This document shows positions 43,091 to 52,478 of a DNA stretch of 64,000 nucleotides, one piece after another. This stretch comes from Zeimonas sp044507525 (lineage in GTDB: Bacteria; Pseudomonadota; Gammaproteobacteria; Burkholderiales; Burkholderiaceae_E), in the NCBI GenBank assembly GCA_044507525.1, contig JBIQJM010000005.1, positions 22,305 through 86,304 on the forward strand. The letters are read 5' to 3'. A model generated the notes under the pieces. It saw nothing but the letters and a program-made list of their open reading frames with translations. It searched no databases and was not told the DNA's origin. How positions within the stretch are numbered: the stretch's first letter is position 1; every line of letters starts with the position of its first letter. The position numbers were made by a program, and so were the translations under genes.

Positions 43091-43921
43091 ATGAACGAGC
43101 TTCCGTCCACGTATTCGGCCCGGCGGGCGCTGTCGCCCGGATCGACGCCGCAGTCGCTGCGCTGCCGGCTCGCCGCGCGCCGCGGCGAGCACCGAGACCC
43201 CACCGCGGGCCTCGCATCCGGCTACGTGCAGGCGAACCTCATGATCCTGCCGCGCACGCTCGCCGGCGAGTTCCTGCTGTTCTGCCAGCGCAACCCGAAG
43301 CCCTGCCCGCTGCTGGCGGTGGGCGAAGCGGGCGAGTTCCGCCTGCCCGGCCTGGGAGACGACCTCGACGTGCGCACCGACGTGCCTCGCTATCGCGTCT
43401 GGCGCGACGGCGAGCTCGTCGACGAGCCCGACGACCTGCTCGCCGTCTGGCGCGACGACCTCGTCGCCTTCGCGATCGGCTGCTCCTTCTCGTTCGAGGA
43501 AGCGCTGCTCGCCGACGGAATCGACGTGCGCCACGTCAGCCGCGGCACCAACGTACCGATGTACCGCACGAACGTCCCGACCGTGCCGACGGCGCGACTG
43601 CACGGACCGCTCGTCGTGTCGATGCGCCCGATGACGGCCGCCGACGCGATCCGCGCGGTGCAGATCACGTCGCGTTTCCCGTCGGTGCACGGCGCGCCGG
43701 TGCACCTGGGCGACCCCGCGCGGATCGGCATCGCCGATCTGCAGCGACCCGACTACGGCGACCCGCCCGCCGTCCTCGACGGCGAGATCCCGGTGTTCTG
43801 GGCGTGCGGCGTGACCCCGCAATCGGTGATCCACACGGTGCGGCCCGAGTTCAGCATCACGCACGCCCCCGGTCATATGCTGGTCACCGACCTGCCGAAC
43901 GCCCGGCTCGCTTCGTTCTGA
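43091..43921 (+). CDS. DUF1445 family putative hydro-lyase (D-glutamate cyclase-like)
   Basis: This 276-residue member of the DUF1445/UPF0317 family has its strongest signatures throughout. These are YVQANLMILP near 46, FAIGCSFSFEEAL near 131, NVPMYRTNVPT near 154, FPSVHGAPVHLGDP near 195 and VFWACGVTPQ near 238. The mammalian relative is a D-glutamate cyclase, and bacterial members are annotated as hydro-lyases. It precedes a TRAP transporter for organic acids by 65 bases, which suggests that it acts on the imported acid. Confidence 0.88.
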   Translation: MNELPSTYSARRALSPGSTPQSLRCRLAARRGEHRDPTAGLASGYVQANLMILPRTLAGEFLLFCQRNPKPCPLLAVGEAGEFRLPGLGDDLDVRTDVPRYRVWRDGELVDEPDDLLAVWRDDLVAFAIGCSFSFEEALLADGIDVRHVSRGTNVPMYRTNVPTVPTARLHGPLVVSMRPMTAADAIRAVQITSRFPSVHGAPVHLGDPARIGIADLQRPDYGDPPAVLDGEIPVFWACGVTPQSVIHTVRPEFSITHAPGHMLVTDLPNARLASF

Positions 43922-43986
43922 ACACCGCGTCCGCGGCACCCCGCCCGGCACGCTCCGTCTCTCCGGTCCCGTTCAGGAGGAACACG

Positions 43987-45045
43987 ATGAAGAGCCCCTG
44001 GTTCATGACCCTCGCGATCGGCGCCTTGGTCGGTGCCGCGCCGGCACTCGCGCAACAGAAGGTCGAGGGCCTGCCGAAGACGCAGCTGCAGGTGGTGGGC
44101 GGGCTGAGCAACCTCACCGCCTTTCAGGAATTCGAGCAGCCGTTCTGGACGAAGACCGTGCCCGAGCTCTCGGGCGGCCAGGTGACGGCGACGATCAAGG
44201 GCTTCAACGAGATGGGCCTGAAGGGCCCGGAGATCATGCGGCTGATCGGCCAGGGCGTCATCCCGATCGGCACCGCGACGCTCGCGTATTTCGCCAGCGA
44301 CAACGCGATCAACGAAGCGATCGACCTGGCCGGGATCGCGCCGGACGCGAAGGTCGCGCGCGAGGTGACCGACGCCTTCGAGCCGGTCTACCAGCGCTTC
44401 TACGAGCAGAGCGGCGTGCAGGTGCTCGGCCTTTCCACCTACCCCGCGCAGGTGCTGTTCTGCAATGCGCCGATCTCCGGCCTCGCCGACATCCGCGGCA
44501 AGAAGGTGCGCACGAGCAGCCGCACCACCGGCGAGTTCGTGCAGGCGCTCGGCGGCTCGAGCGTCACGCTGCCCTTCGGCGACGTCGTGCCGGCGCTGCA
44601 GAACGGCGTCGTCGACTGCGCGATCACCGGGTCGCTGTCCGGCTATTCGGCCAAGTGGTACGAGGTGAGCACGCATCTGCTCGCGCTGCCGATCAACTGG
44701 AACCAGCAGATCCACGCGGCGAACCTCGCGCACTGGAACAAGCTCGACCCGAAGGTGCGGGACTTCCTGCAGGCGAACCTGCGCGTGATGATCGACGCGA
44801 TCTGGGACGACGCAGCGGAGAAGACGCAGATGGGCTACGACTGCAACACCGGATCGGCGAACTGCCCGCTGCCGGTGAAGGGTCAGATGAAGCTCGTCGA
44901 GCCTTCCGAGGCCGACCGCGAGCTGCTGCACCGGATCACGGTCGAGACCGTCGTTCCGAAGTGGGCCGCACGCTGCTCCGCCGAGTGCGTGAAGGAGTGG
45001 AACGCCACGGTCGGCAAGCTGCTCGGCATCACCGCGTCGAGATGA
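43987..45045 (+). CDS. TRAP transporter substrate-binding protein (DctP family)
   Basis: This 352-residue periplasmic protein has a signal peptide (residues 1-22, ending ALAQQ) and the DctP pattern. GLADIRGKKVRTSSRTTGEFVQALGGSSVTLPFGDVVPALQNGVVD at about 158-205 includes the conserved carboxylate-binding arginine. Four C-terminal cysteines are unusual. AGGAGG precedes the ATG. The stop overlaps the DctQ gene as ATGA. The ligand is probably an organic acid. Confidence 0.92.
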   Translation: MKSPWFMTLAIGALVGAAPALAQQKVEGLPKTQLQVVGGLSNLTAFQEFEQPFWTKTVPELSGGQVTATIKGFNEMGLKGPEIMRLIGQGVIPIGTATLAYFASDNAINEAIDLAGIAPDAKVAREVTDAFEPVYQRFYEQSGVQVLGLSTYPAQVLFCNAPISGLADIRGKKVRTSSRTTGEFVQALGGSSVTLPFGDVVPALQNGVVDCAITGSLSGYSAKWYEVSTHLLALPINWNQQIHAANLAHWNKLDPKVRDFLQANLRVMIDAIWDDAAEKTQMGYDCNTGSANCPLPVKGQMKLVEPSEADRELLHRITVETVVPKWAARCSAECVKEWNATVGKLLGITASR

Positions 45046-45659
45046 GCGCGCGACCGGCTCCGCGGCTCGATCGTCTGCTGCGGCTCGCCACGACGCTGTC
45101 GCACGTCGCCGTCTGGGTCGCCGGCGCGCTCACGCTGCTGAGCGCGCTGTACATCACGCTCGACGTCGTCTCGCGCAAGTTCTTCGGCTTCTACCTCGGC
45201 GGCTCCGACGAGCTCTCCGGCTACGCGTTCGCGATCAGCATCTCGTGGGCGCTCGCCTTCGCGACGCTGCAGCGCGCCAACATCCGCATCGACGTGCTGT
45301 ACCGGCTGCTGCCGATCCGAGTGGGCGCCGTCGTCGACTGGATCGCGCTGGTCGCGCTCGGCGTGTTCATCGCGTACTGGACGCGCTACGCCTACGAAGT
45401 CGCGGCGACCTCGTGGCAGCTCGGCTCGACGGCGAACACCATCCTCGCCACACCGCTATGGATCCCGCAGTTCCTCTGGGTCGCCGGGCTCGTCTGGCTG
45501 TGCATCGTGCTCGCGCTGATGCTGCTGCGCTCGTCGGTGGCGCTCGTCTACGGCGACGTCGCCACCGTGCGCGCGATCACCGGCATCCGCTCGATCGAGG
45601 AGGAAGCCGCCGAGGAGGTCGAGGCGGGCGAGCGGATCGTACGCGGGGAGCGCGGATGA
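45042..45659 (+). CDS. TRAP transporter small permease (DctQ family)
   Basis: This 205-residue inner-membrane protein has four hydrophobic segments and the DctQ motif DVVSRKFFGFYLGGSDELSGYAF. It bridges the binding protein and the large permease. It overlaps dctP and dctM by four bases on each side. An acidic cytoplasmic tail (EEEAAEEVEAGE) closes the protein. Confidence 0.92.
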   Translation: MSARPAPRLDRLLRLATTLSHVAVWVAGALTLLSALYITLDVVSRKFFGFYLGGSDELSGYAFAISISWALAFATLQRANIRIDVLYRLLPIRVGAVVDWIALVALGVFIAYWTRYAYEVAATSWQLGSTANTILATPLWIPQFLWVAGLVWLCIVLALMLLRSSVALVYGDVATVRAITGIRSIEEEAAEEVEAGERIVRGERG

Positions 45660-46939
45660 TCGCCGTCTCGCTCGTGCTGCTGCTCGTGCTGCTCGGGCTG
45701 AGCATCCCCGTCGGGGCCGCGCTCGGCGTCCTGGGCCTGATCCTCGACCCGCTGTACTCGATGCTGCCGCTCACGCGCGCAATCGGCGAAGTCGCGTGGT
45801 CGAGCAGCATCGATTTCCTTCTGGTGGCCATCCCCCTGTTCATCCTGCTCGGCGAGATCCTGCTGCGCTCGGGCATCGCAGACCGGATGTACGGCGCGAT
45901 GAGCCTGTGGCTGTCGTGGCTGCCCGGCGGGCTGATGCACGCGAACATCGGGGCGAGCGCGCTGTTCGCCGCCACCTCCGGCTCGAGCGTGGCAACGGCA
46001 GCCACCGTCGGCACGGTGGCGCTGCCCCAGATCGAGAAGAAGGGCTACAACGAACCGCTGTTCCTCGGCAGCATCGCCGCCGGCGGGACGCTCGGGATCC
46101 TCATCCCCCCGTCGATCAACCTGATCATCTACGGCGTGCTGACCAACACCTCGGTGCCGAAGCTGTACCTCGCCGGCATCCTCCCCGGAATCGCGCTGGC
46201 GGTGCTCTTCATGTCCGCGATCGGCATCGCCTGCACGGTGCGTCCGCGCTGGGGAGGCGAGAAGGTCCGCGCGTCGTGGGGCCAGCGTCTGCTGAGCCTC
46301 GTGCACCTCGTGCCGCCGCTGGGCATCTTCCTGCTCGTCGTCGGGTCGATCTACGCCGGCATCGCCACGCCGACCGAGGCGGCCGCGCTCGGAGTCGTCG
46401 GCGCGCTGCTGCTCGCGCTCTTCGGCGGTCGCCTGACCGTTGCGATGCTGCGCGAGGCGCTCGAAGGAACGATGAAGTCGACGGCGATGATCATGCTGAT
46501 CATCGTCGGCGCGTCGTTCCTGAACTTCATCATGTCGGGCATCGGGCTGACCAGCGCGATCACGAACCTGATCACCGGGCTCGACGTCACGCCGACGACG
46601 ATGCTCGTGATCATGGTCGTCTTCTACCTCGTGCTCGGCTGCTTCATGGAGACGCTGTCGATGATGATCACGACGATCCCCATCGTCGCGCCGGTCATGT
46701 TCGCGGTCGGCTTCGACCCGGTCTGGGTCGGTATCATCATCATCATCCTCGTCGAGACGGCGCTGATCACGCCGCCGGTCGGACTGAACCTCTTCGTCGT
46801 GCAGAGCCTGCGCAGGAACGGCAGCATGACCGACATCATGGTCGGCGCCCTGCCCTTCGTCGTGATGCTGATCGCCATGGTGGCGATCCTCGCCGTGTTC
46901 CCGTCGCTCGCGCTGTGGCTGCCGACGGTGGTGGGATAG
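45656..46939 (+). CDS. TRAP transporter large permease (DctM family)
   Basis: This 427-residue sodium-coupled permease has about twelve membrane segments. IPLFILLGEILLRSGIADRMY, SGSSVATAATVGTVALPQIEKKGY and GGTLGILIPPSINLIIYG are the standard DctM signatures. It uses the ion gradient to bring in the acid captured by DctP. It is coupled to dctQ by an ATGA overlap, and DUF2848 follows after 28 bases. Confidence 0.94.
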   Translation: MIAVSLVLLLVLLGLSIPVGAALGVLGLILDPLYSMLPLTRAIGEVAWSSSIDFLLVAIPLFILLGEILLRSGIADRMYGAMSLWLSWLPGGLMHANIGASALFAATSGSSVATAATVGTVALPQIEKKGYNEPLFLGSIAAGGTLGILIPPSINLIIYGVLTNTSVPKLYLAGILPGIALAVLFMSAIGIACTVRPRWGGEKVRASWGQRLLSLVHLVPPLGIFLLVVGSIYAGIATPTEAAALGVVGALLLALFGGRLTVAMLREALEGTMKSTAMIMLIIVGASFLNFIMSGIGLTSAITNLITGLDVTPTTMLVIMVVFYLVLGCFMETLSMMITTIPIVAPVMFAVGFDPVWVGIIIIILVETALITPPVGLNLFVVQSLRRNGSMTDIMVGALPFVVMLIAMVAILAVFPSLALWLPTVVG

Positions 46940-46967
46940 TCGCGCCGCGCTTCACCGGGAGCCCGCC

Positions 46968-47648
46968 ATGCAGTTGTCCTTCGAGATCCCGTCGACGCCG
47001 GCCACGCGCATCGAGGTCGCGATCGACCGATGCATCGTCGCCGGATGGGCCGGCCGCGACCTCGCGGCGATCGAGCACCACATCGACGAACTCGCCGCGG
47101 TGGGCGTTCCGCGGCCGAGCGCCGTACCGCTGTACTACCGCGTCGGCGCCGATCGACTGACGCAGGCCGACCGGATCGACGTCGTCGGCGACGGCTCGTC
47201 CGGCGAAGCCGAGGCCTTCGTCTTCTCGCACGAGGCGATCGCCTTCGTCAGCGTCGCCTCCGACCACACCGATCGCCGGCTCGAGACGCACAGCGTCGCA
47301 CTGTCGAAGCAGGCGTGCCCCAAGCCGGTCGCGCGCAGCGCGTGGCCGTACGGCGAGGTCGCCGACCACTGGGACGAACTCGTGCTGCGGGCGTGGATCG
47401 ACGAGGACGGCCGGCGCGTCCTCTACCAGGAGGGCGCGCTCGCGTCGCTGCGCCCTCCGCTCGAGCTCGTCGAAGGCCATTTCGGTCGCGACCGGATCCC
47501 CGAAGGCGCCGCCATGCTGTGCGGCACCGTCGCCGCGCGCGGCGGCATCCGCCCGGCGCCTTCCTTCGAGATGGAGCTGTTCGACCCGGTGCGCGACCGG
47601 CGGATTCACCACCGCTACTCGGTGCGGACGCTGCCGGAGGTGGCTTGA
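46968..47648 (+). CDS. DUF2848 family protein (fumarylacetoacetate hydrolase-like)
   Basis: This 226-residue protein belongs to the DUF2848 family by the segments VAGWAGRDLAAIEHHIDEL near 24, GVPRPSAVPLYYRV near 46, SDHTDRRLETHSVALSKQACPKPVA near 100 and ARGGIRPAPSFEMEL near 190. The fold is thought to be FAH-like, and members often sit beside organic-acid transporters. GGGAG precedes the ATG. Its stop overlaps the napG start (TTGA). Confidence 0.85.
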   Translation: MQLSFEIPSTPATRIEVAIDRCIVAGWAGRDLAAIEHHIDELAAVGVPRPSAVPLYYRVGADRLTQADRIDVVGDGSSGEAEAFVFSHEAIAFVSVASDHTDRRLETHSVALSKQACPKPVARSAWPYGEVADHWDELVLRAWIDEDGRRVLYQEGALASLRPPLELVEGHFGRDRIPEGAAMLCGTVAARGGIRPAPSFEMELFDPVRDRRIHHRYSVRTLPEVA

Positions 47649-48268
47649 ACAAGGCGTCGCGGCGCCGGCTCCTGTCGAGCGCACTCGCGCTCGGCGCCGG
47701 CACCGCCCTGCTCGGCGCCCGGGTCGGTCACGAGCACGCGCAGGCACTGCCGACGGACGGCATCCGCCCGCCCGGCGCCCTGCCCGAGCCCGAGTTCCTC
47801 GCGGCCTGCATCCGCTGCGGGCTGTGCGTGCAGGCGTGCCCGCCCGAGACGCTGCGCCTGGCCGACCTGCTCGGCGACCCGATGCCCGCGGGCACGCCGT
47901 TCTTCCGCGCGCGCACGAATGCCTGCGCGATGTGCGAGTCGATTCCCTGCGTCTCGGCCTGCCCGACCGGCGCGCTGCGCAGCTCGCTGCGCGACATTGC
48001 CGACGCCCGGATGGGGCTGGCCGAACTCAGCGCTCCGGATCGCTGCCTGAGCTATACCGGCGCCGCGTACTGCAACAGCTGCTACTGGGCCTGCCCGATC
48101 GCCGGAACGGCGATCCGCATCCGGCAGTTGCGCACGCGAGGCGGCGGATTCTTCATGCCGGTCGTCGATCCCGACCACTGCACCGGTTGCGGCCTGTGCG
48201 AACAGGCCTGCGTGCTCGAAGGCGACGCCGCGATCACGGTGCGCGCCAACCATGCGACCGCGCGCTGA
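47645..48268 (+). CDS. napG: NapG-type ferredoxin (MauM/NapG family), four [4Fe-4S] sites
   Basis: This 207-residue periplasmic iron-sulfur protein has a twin-arginine-like start (SRRRLLSSALALG) and four cysteine clusters: CIRCGLCVQACP, CAMCESIPCVSACP, CNSCYWACP and CTGCGLCEQAC. In nitrate reductase systems NapG takes electrons from the quinol-oxidising NapH. The start is TTG at 47645, overlapping the DUF2848 stop, with GGAGGT four bases upstream. No napA, napB, napC or napD is present, so the electron acceptor is unknown. Confidence 0.88.
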   Translation: MNKASRRRLLSSALALGAGTALLGARVGHEHAQALPTDGIRPPGALPEPEFLAACIRCGLCVQACPPETLRLADLLGDPMPAGTPFFRARTNACAMCESIPCVSACPTGALRSSLRDIADARMGLAELSAPDRCLSYTGAAYCNSCYWACPIAGTAIRIRQLRTRGGGFFMPVVDPDHCTGCGLCEQACVLEGDAAITVRANHATAR

Positions 48269-49181
48269 GGCATCCGCTCCGGGCGCCGCGGCCCCGCCTG
48301 CCCGCCGGCGCCGCTCGCTGCTGCATCGCAATCGCTGGCTGCTGGCCCGCCGTGCGTGCCAGCTGCTGATCCTGGCGTCGTTCCTGCTCGGCCCGTGGTT
48401 CGGCATCTGGCTCGTGCGCGGGACGCTGGCATCGAGCGAGTGCTTCGGCCTGCTCGGCCTCACCGATCCCTTCGTCGCGCTCCAGGCCCTGGTCGCGCGG
48501 CATGCGATCGGCAGCGGCGCGCTCGTCGGCGCTGCGGTCGTCGCGGCGTTCTACCTGCTCGCCGGCGGGCGTTCCTATTGCGCCTGGGTGTGTCCGGTGA
48601 ACCCGGTCACCGATCTCGCGGCGCGGTTGCGCGTCGCGCTCGGACTGCCGACGCTGCTGCGCGGGGCGAGACCCGATCGGCGGCTGCGCTACGCGATGCT
48701 GGCGGCAGCCTGCCTGGCGTCGGCGCTGCTCGGCAGCGTCGCGTGGGAGACGATCAACCCGATCACGCTGCTGCAGCGGGCGCTGGTCTTCGGCCTGGCC
48801 GGCGGCTACGGCGTCGCGCTGGCGATCTTCCTGTTCGACCTGTTCGTGCTGCCGCGCGGCTGGTGCGGGCACCTCTGCCCGGTCGGCGCGTTCTACGGTG
48901 CGCTCGGCAGCGTCTCGCCGGCGCACGTGAGCGCCACGCGCCGCGATGCCTGCACGCATTGCGGCGACTGCTTCAAGGCGTGCCCCGAGCCGCAGGTGAT
49001 CGCCCCCGCGCTGTACGGTGCGGCGCACGGCCGCCCGCCGGCGATTCGCGACGCCGACTGCCTGCGCTGCGCGCGCTGCCTCGACGTCTGCGAAAGCGAC
49101 GTCTTCGAGCTCCGTCTCCTCGCGTCGCCCGCATCGAAACCGCGTCCCGGTAGACCGGAATCGGGCCACGATGGCTCGTGA
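48252..49181 (+). CDS. napH: NapH-type quinol dehydrogenase membrane subunit
   Basis: This 309-residue inner-membrane protein has four to five hydrophobic segments, two CxxxCP motifs (CAWVCPVNP and CGHLCPVGA) and two cytoplasmic [4Fe-4S] ferredoxin motifs (CTHCGDCFKACP, CLRCARCLDVC). NapH takes electrons from quinol and passes them to NapG. It starts 17 bases inside the end of napG. It converges on metZ with an 18-base gap. Confidence 0.88.
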   Translation: MRPRAEASAPGAAAPPARRRRSLLHRNRWLLARRACQLLILASFLLGPWFGIWLVRGTLASSECFGLLGLTDPFVALQALVARHAIGSGALVGAAVVAAFYLLAGGRSYCAWVCPVNPVTDLAARLRVALGLPTLLRGARPDRRLRYAMLAAACLASALLGSVAWETINPITLLQRALVFGLAGGYGVALAIFLFDLFVLPRGWCGHLCPVGAFYGALGSVSPAHVSATRRDACTHCGDCFKACPEPQVIAPALYGAAHGRPPAIRDADCLRCARCLDVCESDVFELRLLASPASKPRPGRPESGHDGS

Positions 49182-49199
49182 CCTCCTTCCTCGCCTGCC

Positions 49200-50432
49200 T
49201 CACATTCCCCTGGCCAGGTCCGCGCAGATGTCGGCGACGTCCTCGAGCCCGACGGCGACGCGCAGCATCCCTTCGTCGATGCCCGCTTCGCGGCGCGTCT
49301 CGATCGGCATGCGCCCGTGCGTCGTACTCGCCGGATGCGTGATCGTCGACTTCACGTCGCCGAGGTTCGCGGTGATCGACAGCAGCCGGCAGCCGTCGAC
49401 GATGCGCCATGCACGCGCCCTGCGCTCGTCGTCCCCGTCGCCGCGCACCTCGAACGACAGCACGGCGCCGCCGGCGCTCTGCTGCGCGCGCGCGAGCGCG
49501 TGCTGCGGATGCGATTCGAGCCACGGATAGCGCACGCGCTCGACGGCCGGTTGCGTCTCGAGCCAGCGCGCAACGGCGAGCGCGTTGCGGGCGTGCCGCT
49601 CCATGCGCACCGACAGCGTCTCGAGCCCTTTCGCGAGCACCCACGCGTTGAACGCCGACAGCGTCGGCCCGCTGTAGCGCAGCACCGGCTGCAGCGTCTC
49701 GTCCATGTAGCGCTTCGAGCCGAGCACCGCGCCGCCGATGACGCGCCCCTGGCCGTCGAGGTACTTGGTGGCCGAATGCACGACGATGTCGGCGCCCAGC
49801 TCGAGCGGGCGCTGCAATGCCGGCGTGCAGAAGCAGTTGTCGACGACGAGCGGGATGCCGCGCTCGCGCGCGAGCGCCGACAGCGCACGCAGGTCGGCGA
49901 CCTCGGTGAGCGGATTCGACGGCGTCTCGACGAAGAGCATGCGCGTGTTCGGCCGGACCGCGTCGCGCCAGGCCTGCGGATCGGCGAGCGGCACGAAGGT
50001 CGTCTCGATGTCGTAGCGGCGAAAGAGCGCGAACAGCTGGATCGTCGTCCCGAACACGCCCTGCGCGCAGACGACGTGGTCGCCCGCGCGCGTCAGGCTG
50101 AAGAGCACCGCCTGGATCGCCGCCATGCCGGAGGCGGTGGCACGGCACTCCTCGGCGCCCTCCAGCGAGGCGAGCCGCTGCTCGAACAGCCGCACCGTCG
50201 GGTTGCCGAAGCGCGAATAGATGTAGCCGCCGGCCTCGCCGGCGAACTTCGCCGCCGCGTGCGCGGCATTCTCGTGCACGAAGCTCGACGTGAGGAAGAT
50301 CGGTTCGTCGTGCTCGCCGTACGGCGTGCGCTCGAAGCCGGCGCGGATCGCACGCGTCTCGAAGCCGTACGACGCGTCGCCGCTGCTCCCGTTGCCCTCG
50401 TCGCCCTCGCCTGGCCGCGAACGGTCGTTCAT
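49200..50432 (-). CDS. metZ: O-succinylhomoserine sulfhydrylase
   Basis: MetZ makes homocysteine from O-succinylhomoserine and sulfide, a step of methionine synthesis. The 410-residue Cys/Met-metabolism PLP enzyme has Lys223 in SATKYLDGQGR as the cofactor lysine. YIYSRFGNPTV near 70 and ETPSNPL near 169 also match. A short disordered N-terminal extension (about 20 residues) precedes the family start. It sits ten bases downstream of purF, as in many betaproteobacteria and pseudomonads. Confidence 0.93.
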   Translation of the reverse strand: MNDRSRPGEGDEGNGSSGDASYGFETRAIRAGFERTPYGEHDEPIFLTSSFVHENAAHAAAKFAGEAGGYIYSRFGNPTVRLFEQRLASLEGAEECRATASGMAAIQAVLFSLTRAGDHVVCAQGVFGTTIQLFALFRRYDIETTFVPLADPQAWRDAVRPNTRMLFVETPSNPLTEVADLRALSALARERGIPLVVDNCFCTPALQRPLELGADIVVHSATKYLDGQGRVIGGAVLGSKRYMDETLQPVLRYSGPTLSAFNAWVLAKGLETLSVRMERHARNALAVARWLETQPAVERVRYPWLESHPQHALARAQQSAGGAVLSFEVRGDGDDERRARAWRIVDGCRLLSITANLGDVKSTITHPASTTHGRMPIETRREAGIDEGMLRVAVGLEDVADICADLARGM

Positions 50433-50442
50433 CCGGCGTCCC

Positions 50443-51969
50443 TCAGTCCTGTGCGGCCTGCAGGTGCAGGCTCATCTGGTTGCGCGGCACGTCGTCTTCC
50501 GTCGGGGGGATGCCCGACAGGCGTTCGCGCTCGATCCGGTCGAGGTATTCCGGCGTGATGTCGCCGGTCACGTAGTGCCCGTCGAAGCACGACGACTCGA
50601 ACTCGGTGAGGTGCGGGGCCACGTCGGTCACCGACTGCTCCATCGCCTCGACGCTCTGGTAGATCAGCGCGTCGGCGCCGATCGCCTGGCGGATCTCCTC
50701 GTCGCTGCGCCCCCAGGCGATGAGCTCGCCGCGCGTCGGCATGTCGATGCCGTAGACGTTCGGAAAGCGCACCGGCGGCGCCGCCGACGCGAAGTAGACC
50801 TTGTTCGCGCCCGAGTCGCGCGCCATCTGCACGATCTCGCGCGAAGTGGTGCCGCGCACGATCGAGTCGTCGACCAGCAGCACGTTCTTGCCCTTGAACT
50901 CGACGCTCATCGCGTTCAGCTTCTGGCGCACCGACCTCCTGCGCACCGCCTGCCCGGGCATGATGAACGTACGGCCGACGTAGCGGTTCTTCAGGAACCC
51001 CTCGCGATAGGTCAGCCCGAGCTTCATCGCCAGCTGCATCGCCGAAGGTCGCGAGGTGTCGGGGATCGGCATCACGACGTCGATGTCGCCGCGCCACAGC
51101 TCCCGCGCGAGCCGCTCGGCGAGGTGCTCGCCCATGCGCAGGCGCGCCGCATAGACGCTCGCGCCGTCGAGGATCGAGTCGGGCCGCGCGAAGTAGACGT
51201 ACTCGAACACGCAGGGAACGAGCCGCGGATTCGCGGCGCACTGCCGCGCATGGAAGTTGCCGTCGAGGTCGATGAAGATCGCCTCGCCGGGCGCGACGTC
51301 GCGCACCATGCGAAAGCCCAGCCCCTCGAGCGCGACCGACTCCGACGCGACGAGATACTCGGTGCCTCGCTCGGTCTCCGAAACGCCGTAGCACAGCGGC
51401 CGGATGCCGAAGGGATCGCGGAACGCGAGGATCCCGTAGCCGGCGATCTCGGCGACGCAGGCGTACGCGCCGCGCGCGCGACGGTGCACTTCGCCCACCG
51501 CGTCGAAGATCGTGTCGGGGTCGAGCGAGACGCCGCGCGCGCTCGCCTGCAGCGAGTTCGCCAGCACGTTGAGCAGAACCTCGGAATCGGAATCGGTGTT
51601 GATGTGCCGCCGGTCGCGGCGGAACATCTCGTCCTTCAGCTGCTCGGCGTTGGTGAGGTTGCCGTTGTGCGCCAGCAGCAGGCCGAAGGGCGCGTTCACG
51701 TAGAACGGCTGCGCCTCGGCCGAGTTGCCCGCCGACCCGGCCGTGGGATAGCGCACGTGCGCGATGCCCGTCGTTCCCGGCAGCGAGCGCATGTTGCGCG
51801 TGCGGAAGACGTCGCGCACCAGGCCGTTGCCCTTCTGCATCTGGAACGACTTGCCCTGCTCGGTGGCGATGCCCGCGGCGTCCTGGCCGCGATGCTGCAG
51901 CAGCAGCAGCCCGTCGTAGAGCAGCTGGTTGACCGGAGAGCGCGCTACGACGCCCAGGATTCCGCACAT
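50443..51969 (-). CDS. purF: Amidophosphoribosyltransferase
   Basis: PurF makes 5-phosphoribosylamine, the first step of purine synthesis. The 508 residues begin MCGILGV, so Cys2 becomes the N-terminal glutaminase nucleophile. The phosphoribosyltransferase site is LLVDDSIVRGTTS. The ATG is 25 bases inside cvpA, a long-known gene pairing. Length and motifs are complete. Confidence 0.97.
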   Translation of the reverse strand: MCGILGVVARSPVNQLLYDGLLLLQHRGQDAAGIATEQGKSFQMQKGNGLVRDVFRTRNMRSLPGTTGIAHVRYPTAGSAGNSAEAQPFYVNAPFGLLLAHNGNLTNAEQLKDEMFRRDRRHINTDSDSEVLLNVLANSLQASARGVSLDPDTIFDAVGEVHRRARGAYACVAEIAGYGILAFRDPFGIRPLCYGVSETERGTEYLVASESVALEGLGFRMVRDVAPGEAIFIDLDGNFHARQCAANPRLVPCVFEYVYFARPDSILDGASVYAARLRMGEHLAERLARELWRGDIDVVMPIPDTSRPSAMQLAMKLGLTYREGFLKNRYVGRTFIMPGQAVRRRSVRQKLNAMSVEFKGKNVLLVDDSIVRGTTSREIVQMARDSGANKVYFASAAPPVRFPNVYGIDMPTRGELIAWGRSDEEIRQAIGADALIYQSVEAMEQSVTDVAPHLTEFESSCFDGHYVTGDITPEYLDRIERERLSGIPPTEDDVPRNQMSLHLQAAQD

Positions 51970-52478
51970 GTCGGGCCTCGTTCGGTGGTTCGCACGGGCT
52001 GCTGGGGTCTGGCGCGTGTCGGCAGCCAGGGATCGACCCACGATACCAGCACGTCGAGCAGCGGCCTGGACAAGGCCTGCTGCCAGGCCGCTTCGCGGTC
52101 GGCGCCGATCTGGCGGCCGACGAGCGCGACGACCGTGATGACGACGAGCGCGCGCAGCACACCGAGCGCCGAGCCGAAGGTGCGATCGGCCAAGCCCAGG
52201 CCGACGCGCGACAGCGCGCGCGCGAGCAGCGAACCGAGCAGGCGCACTGCGACGAGCAACACGAAGAAGACGAGCACGCCGACGAACAGCGGCGGGAAGC
52301 TCCAGCCGGTGAACGCGAGCAGCGGGGGCGTGGCGATCGGCGCGCCGAGCAGCGCGACGATCCACGCCGCGAGCGCGAACACGGTGCGCACGAGCCCGCG
52401 CAACGCACCGAGCGCGACCGAGATCGCGAGTGTCGCCAGCACGAAGTAGTCCCAGCCGGTCAGGTTCTCGATGCTCAC
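51945..52478 (-). CDS. cvpA: CvpA family membrane protein
   Basis: This 177-residue inner-membrane protein has four membrane segments. The start WDYFVLATLAISVALGALRGLVRTVFAL is characteristic. CvpA is linked to colicin V production and bile/envelope stress in enterobacteria, and its molecular role is unsettled. It overlaps the SPOR gene stop as ATGA and purF by 25 bases. Confidence 0.92.
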   Translation of the reverse strand: MSIENLTGWDYFVLATLAISVALGALRGLVRTVFALAAWIVALLGAPIATPPLLAFTGWSFPPLFVGVLVFFVLLVAVRLLGSLLARALSRVGLGLADRTFGSALGVLRALVVITVVALVGRQIGADREAAWQQALSRPLLDVLVSWVDPWLPTRARPQQPVRTTERGPTCAESWAS

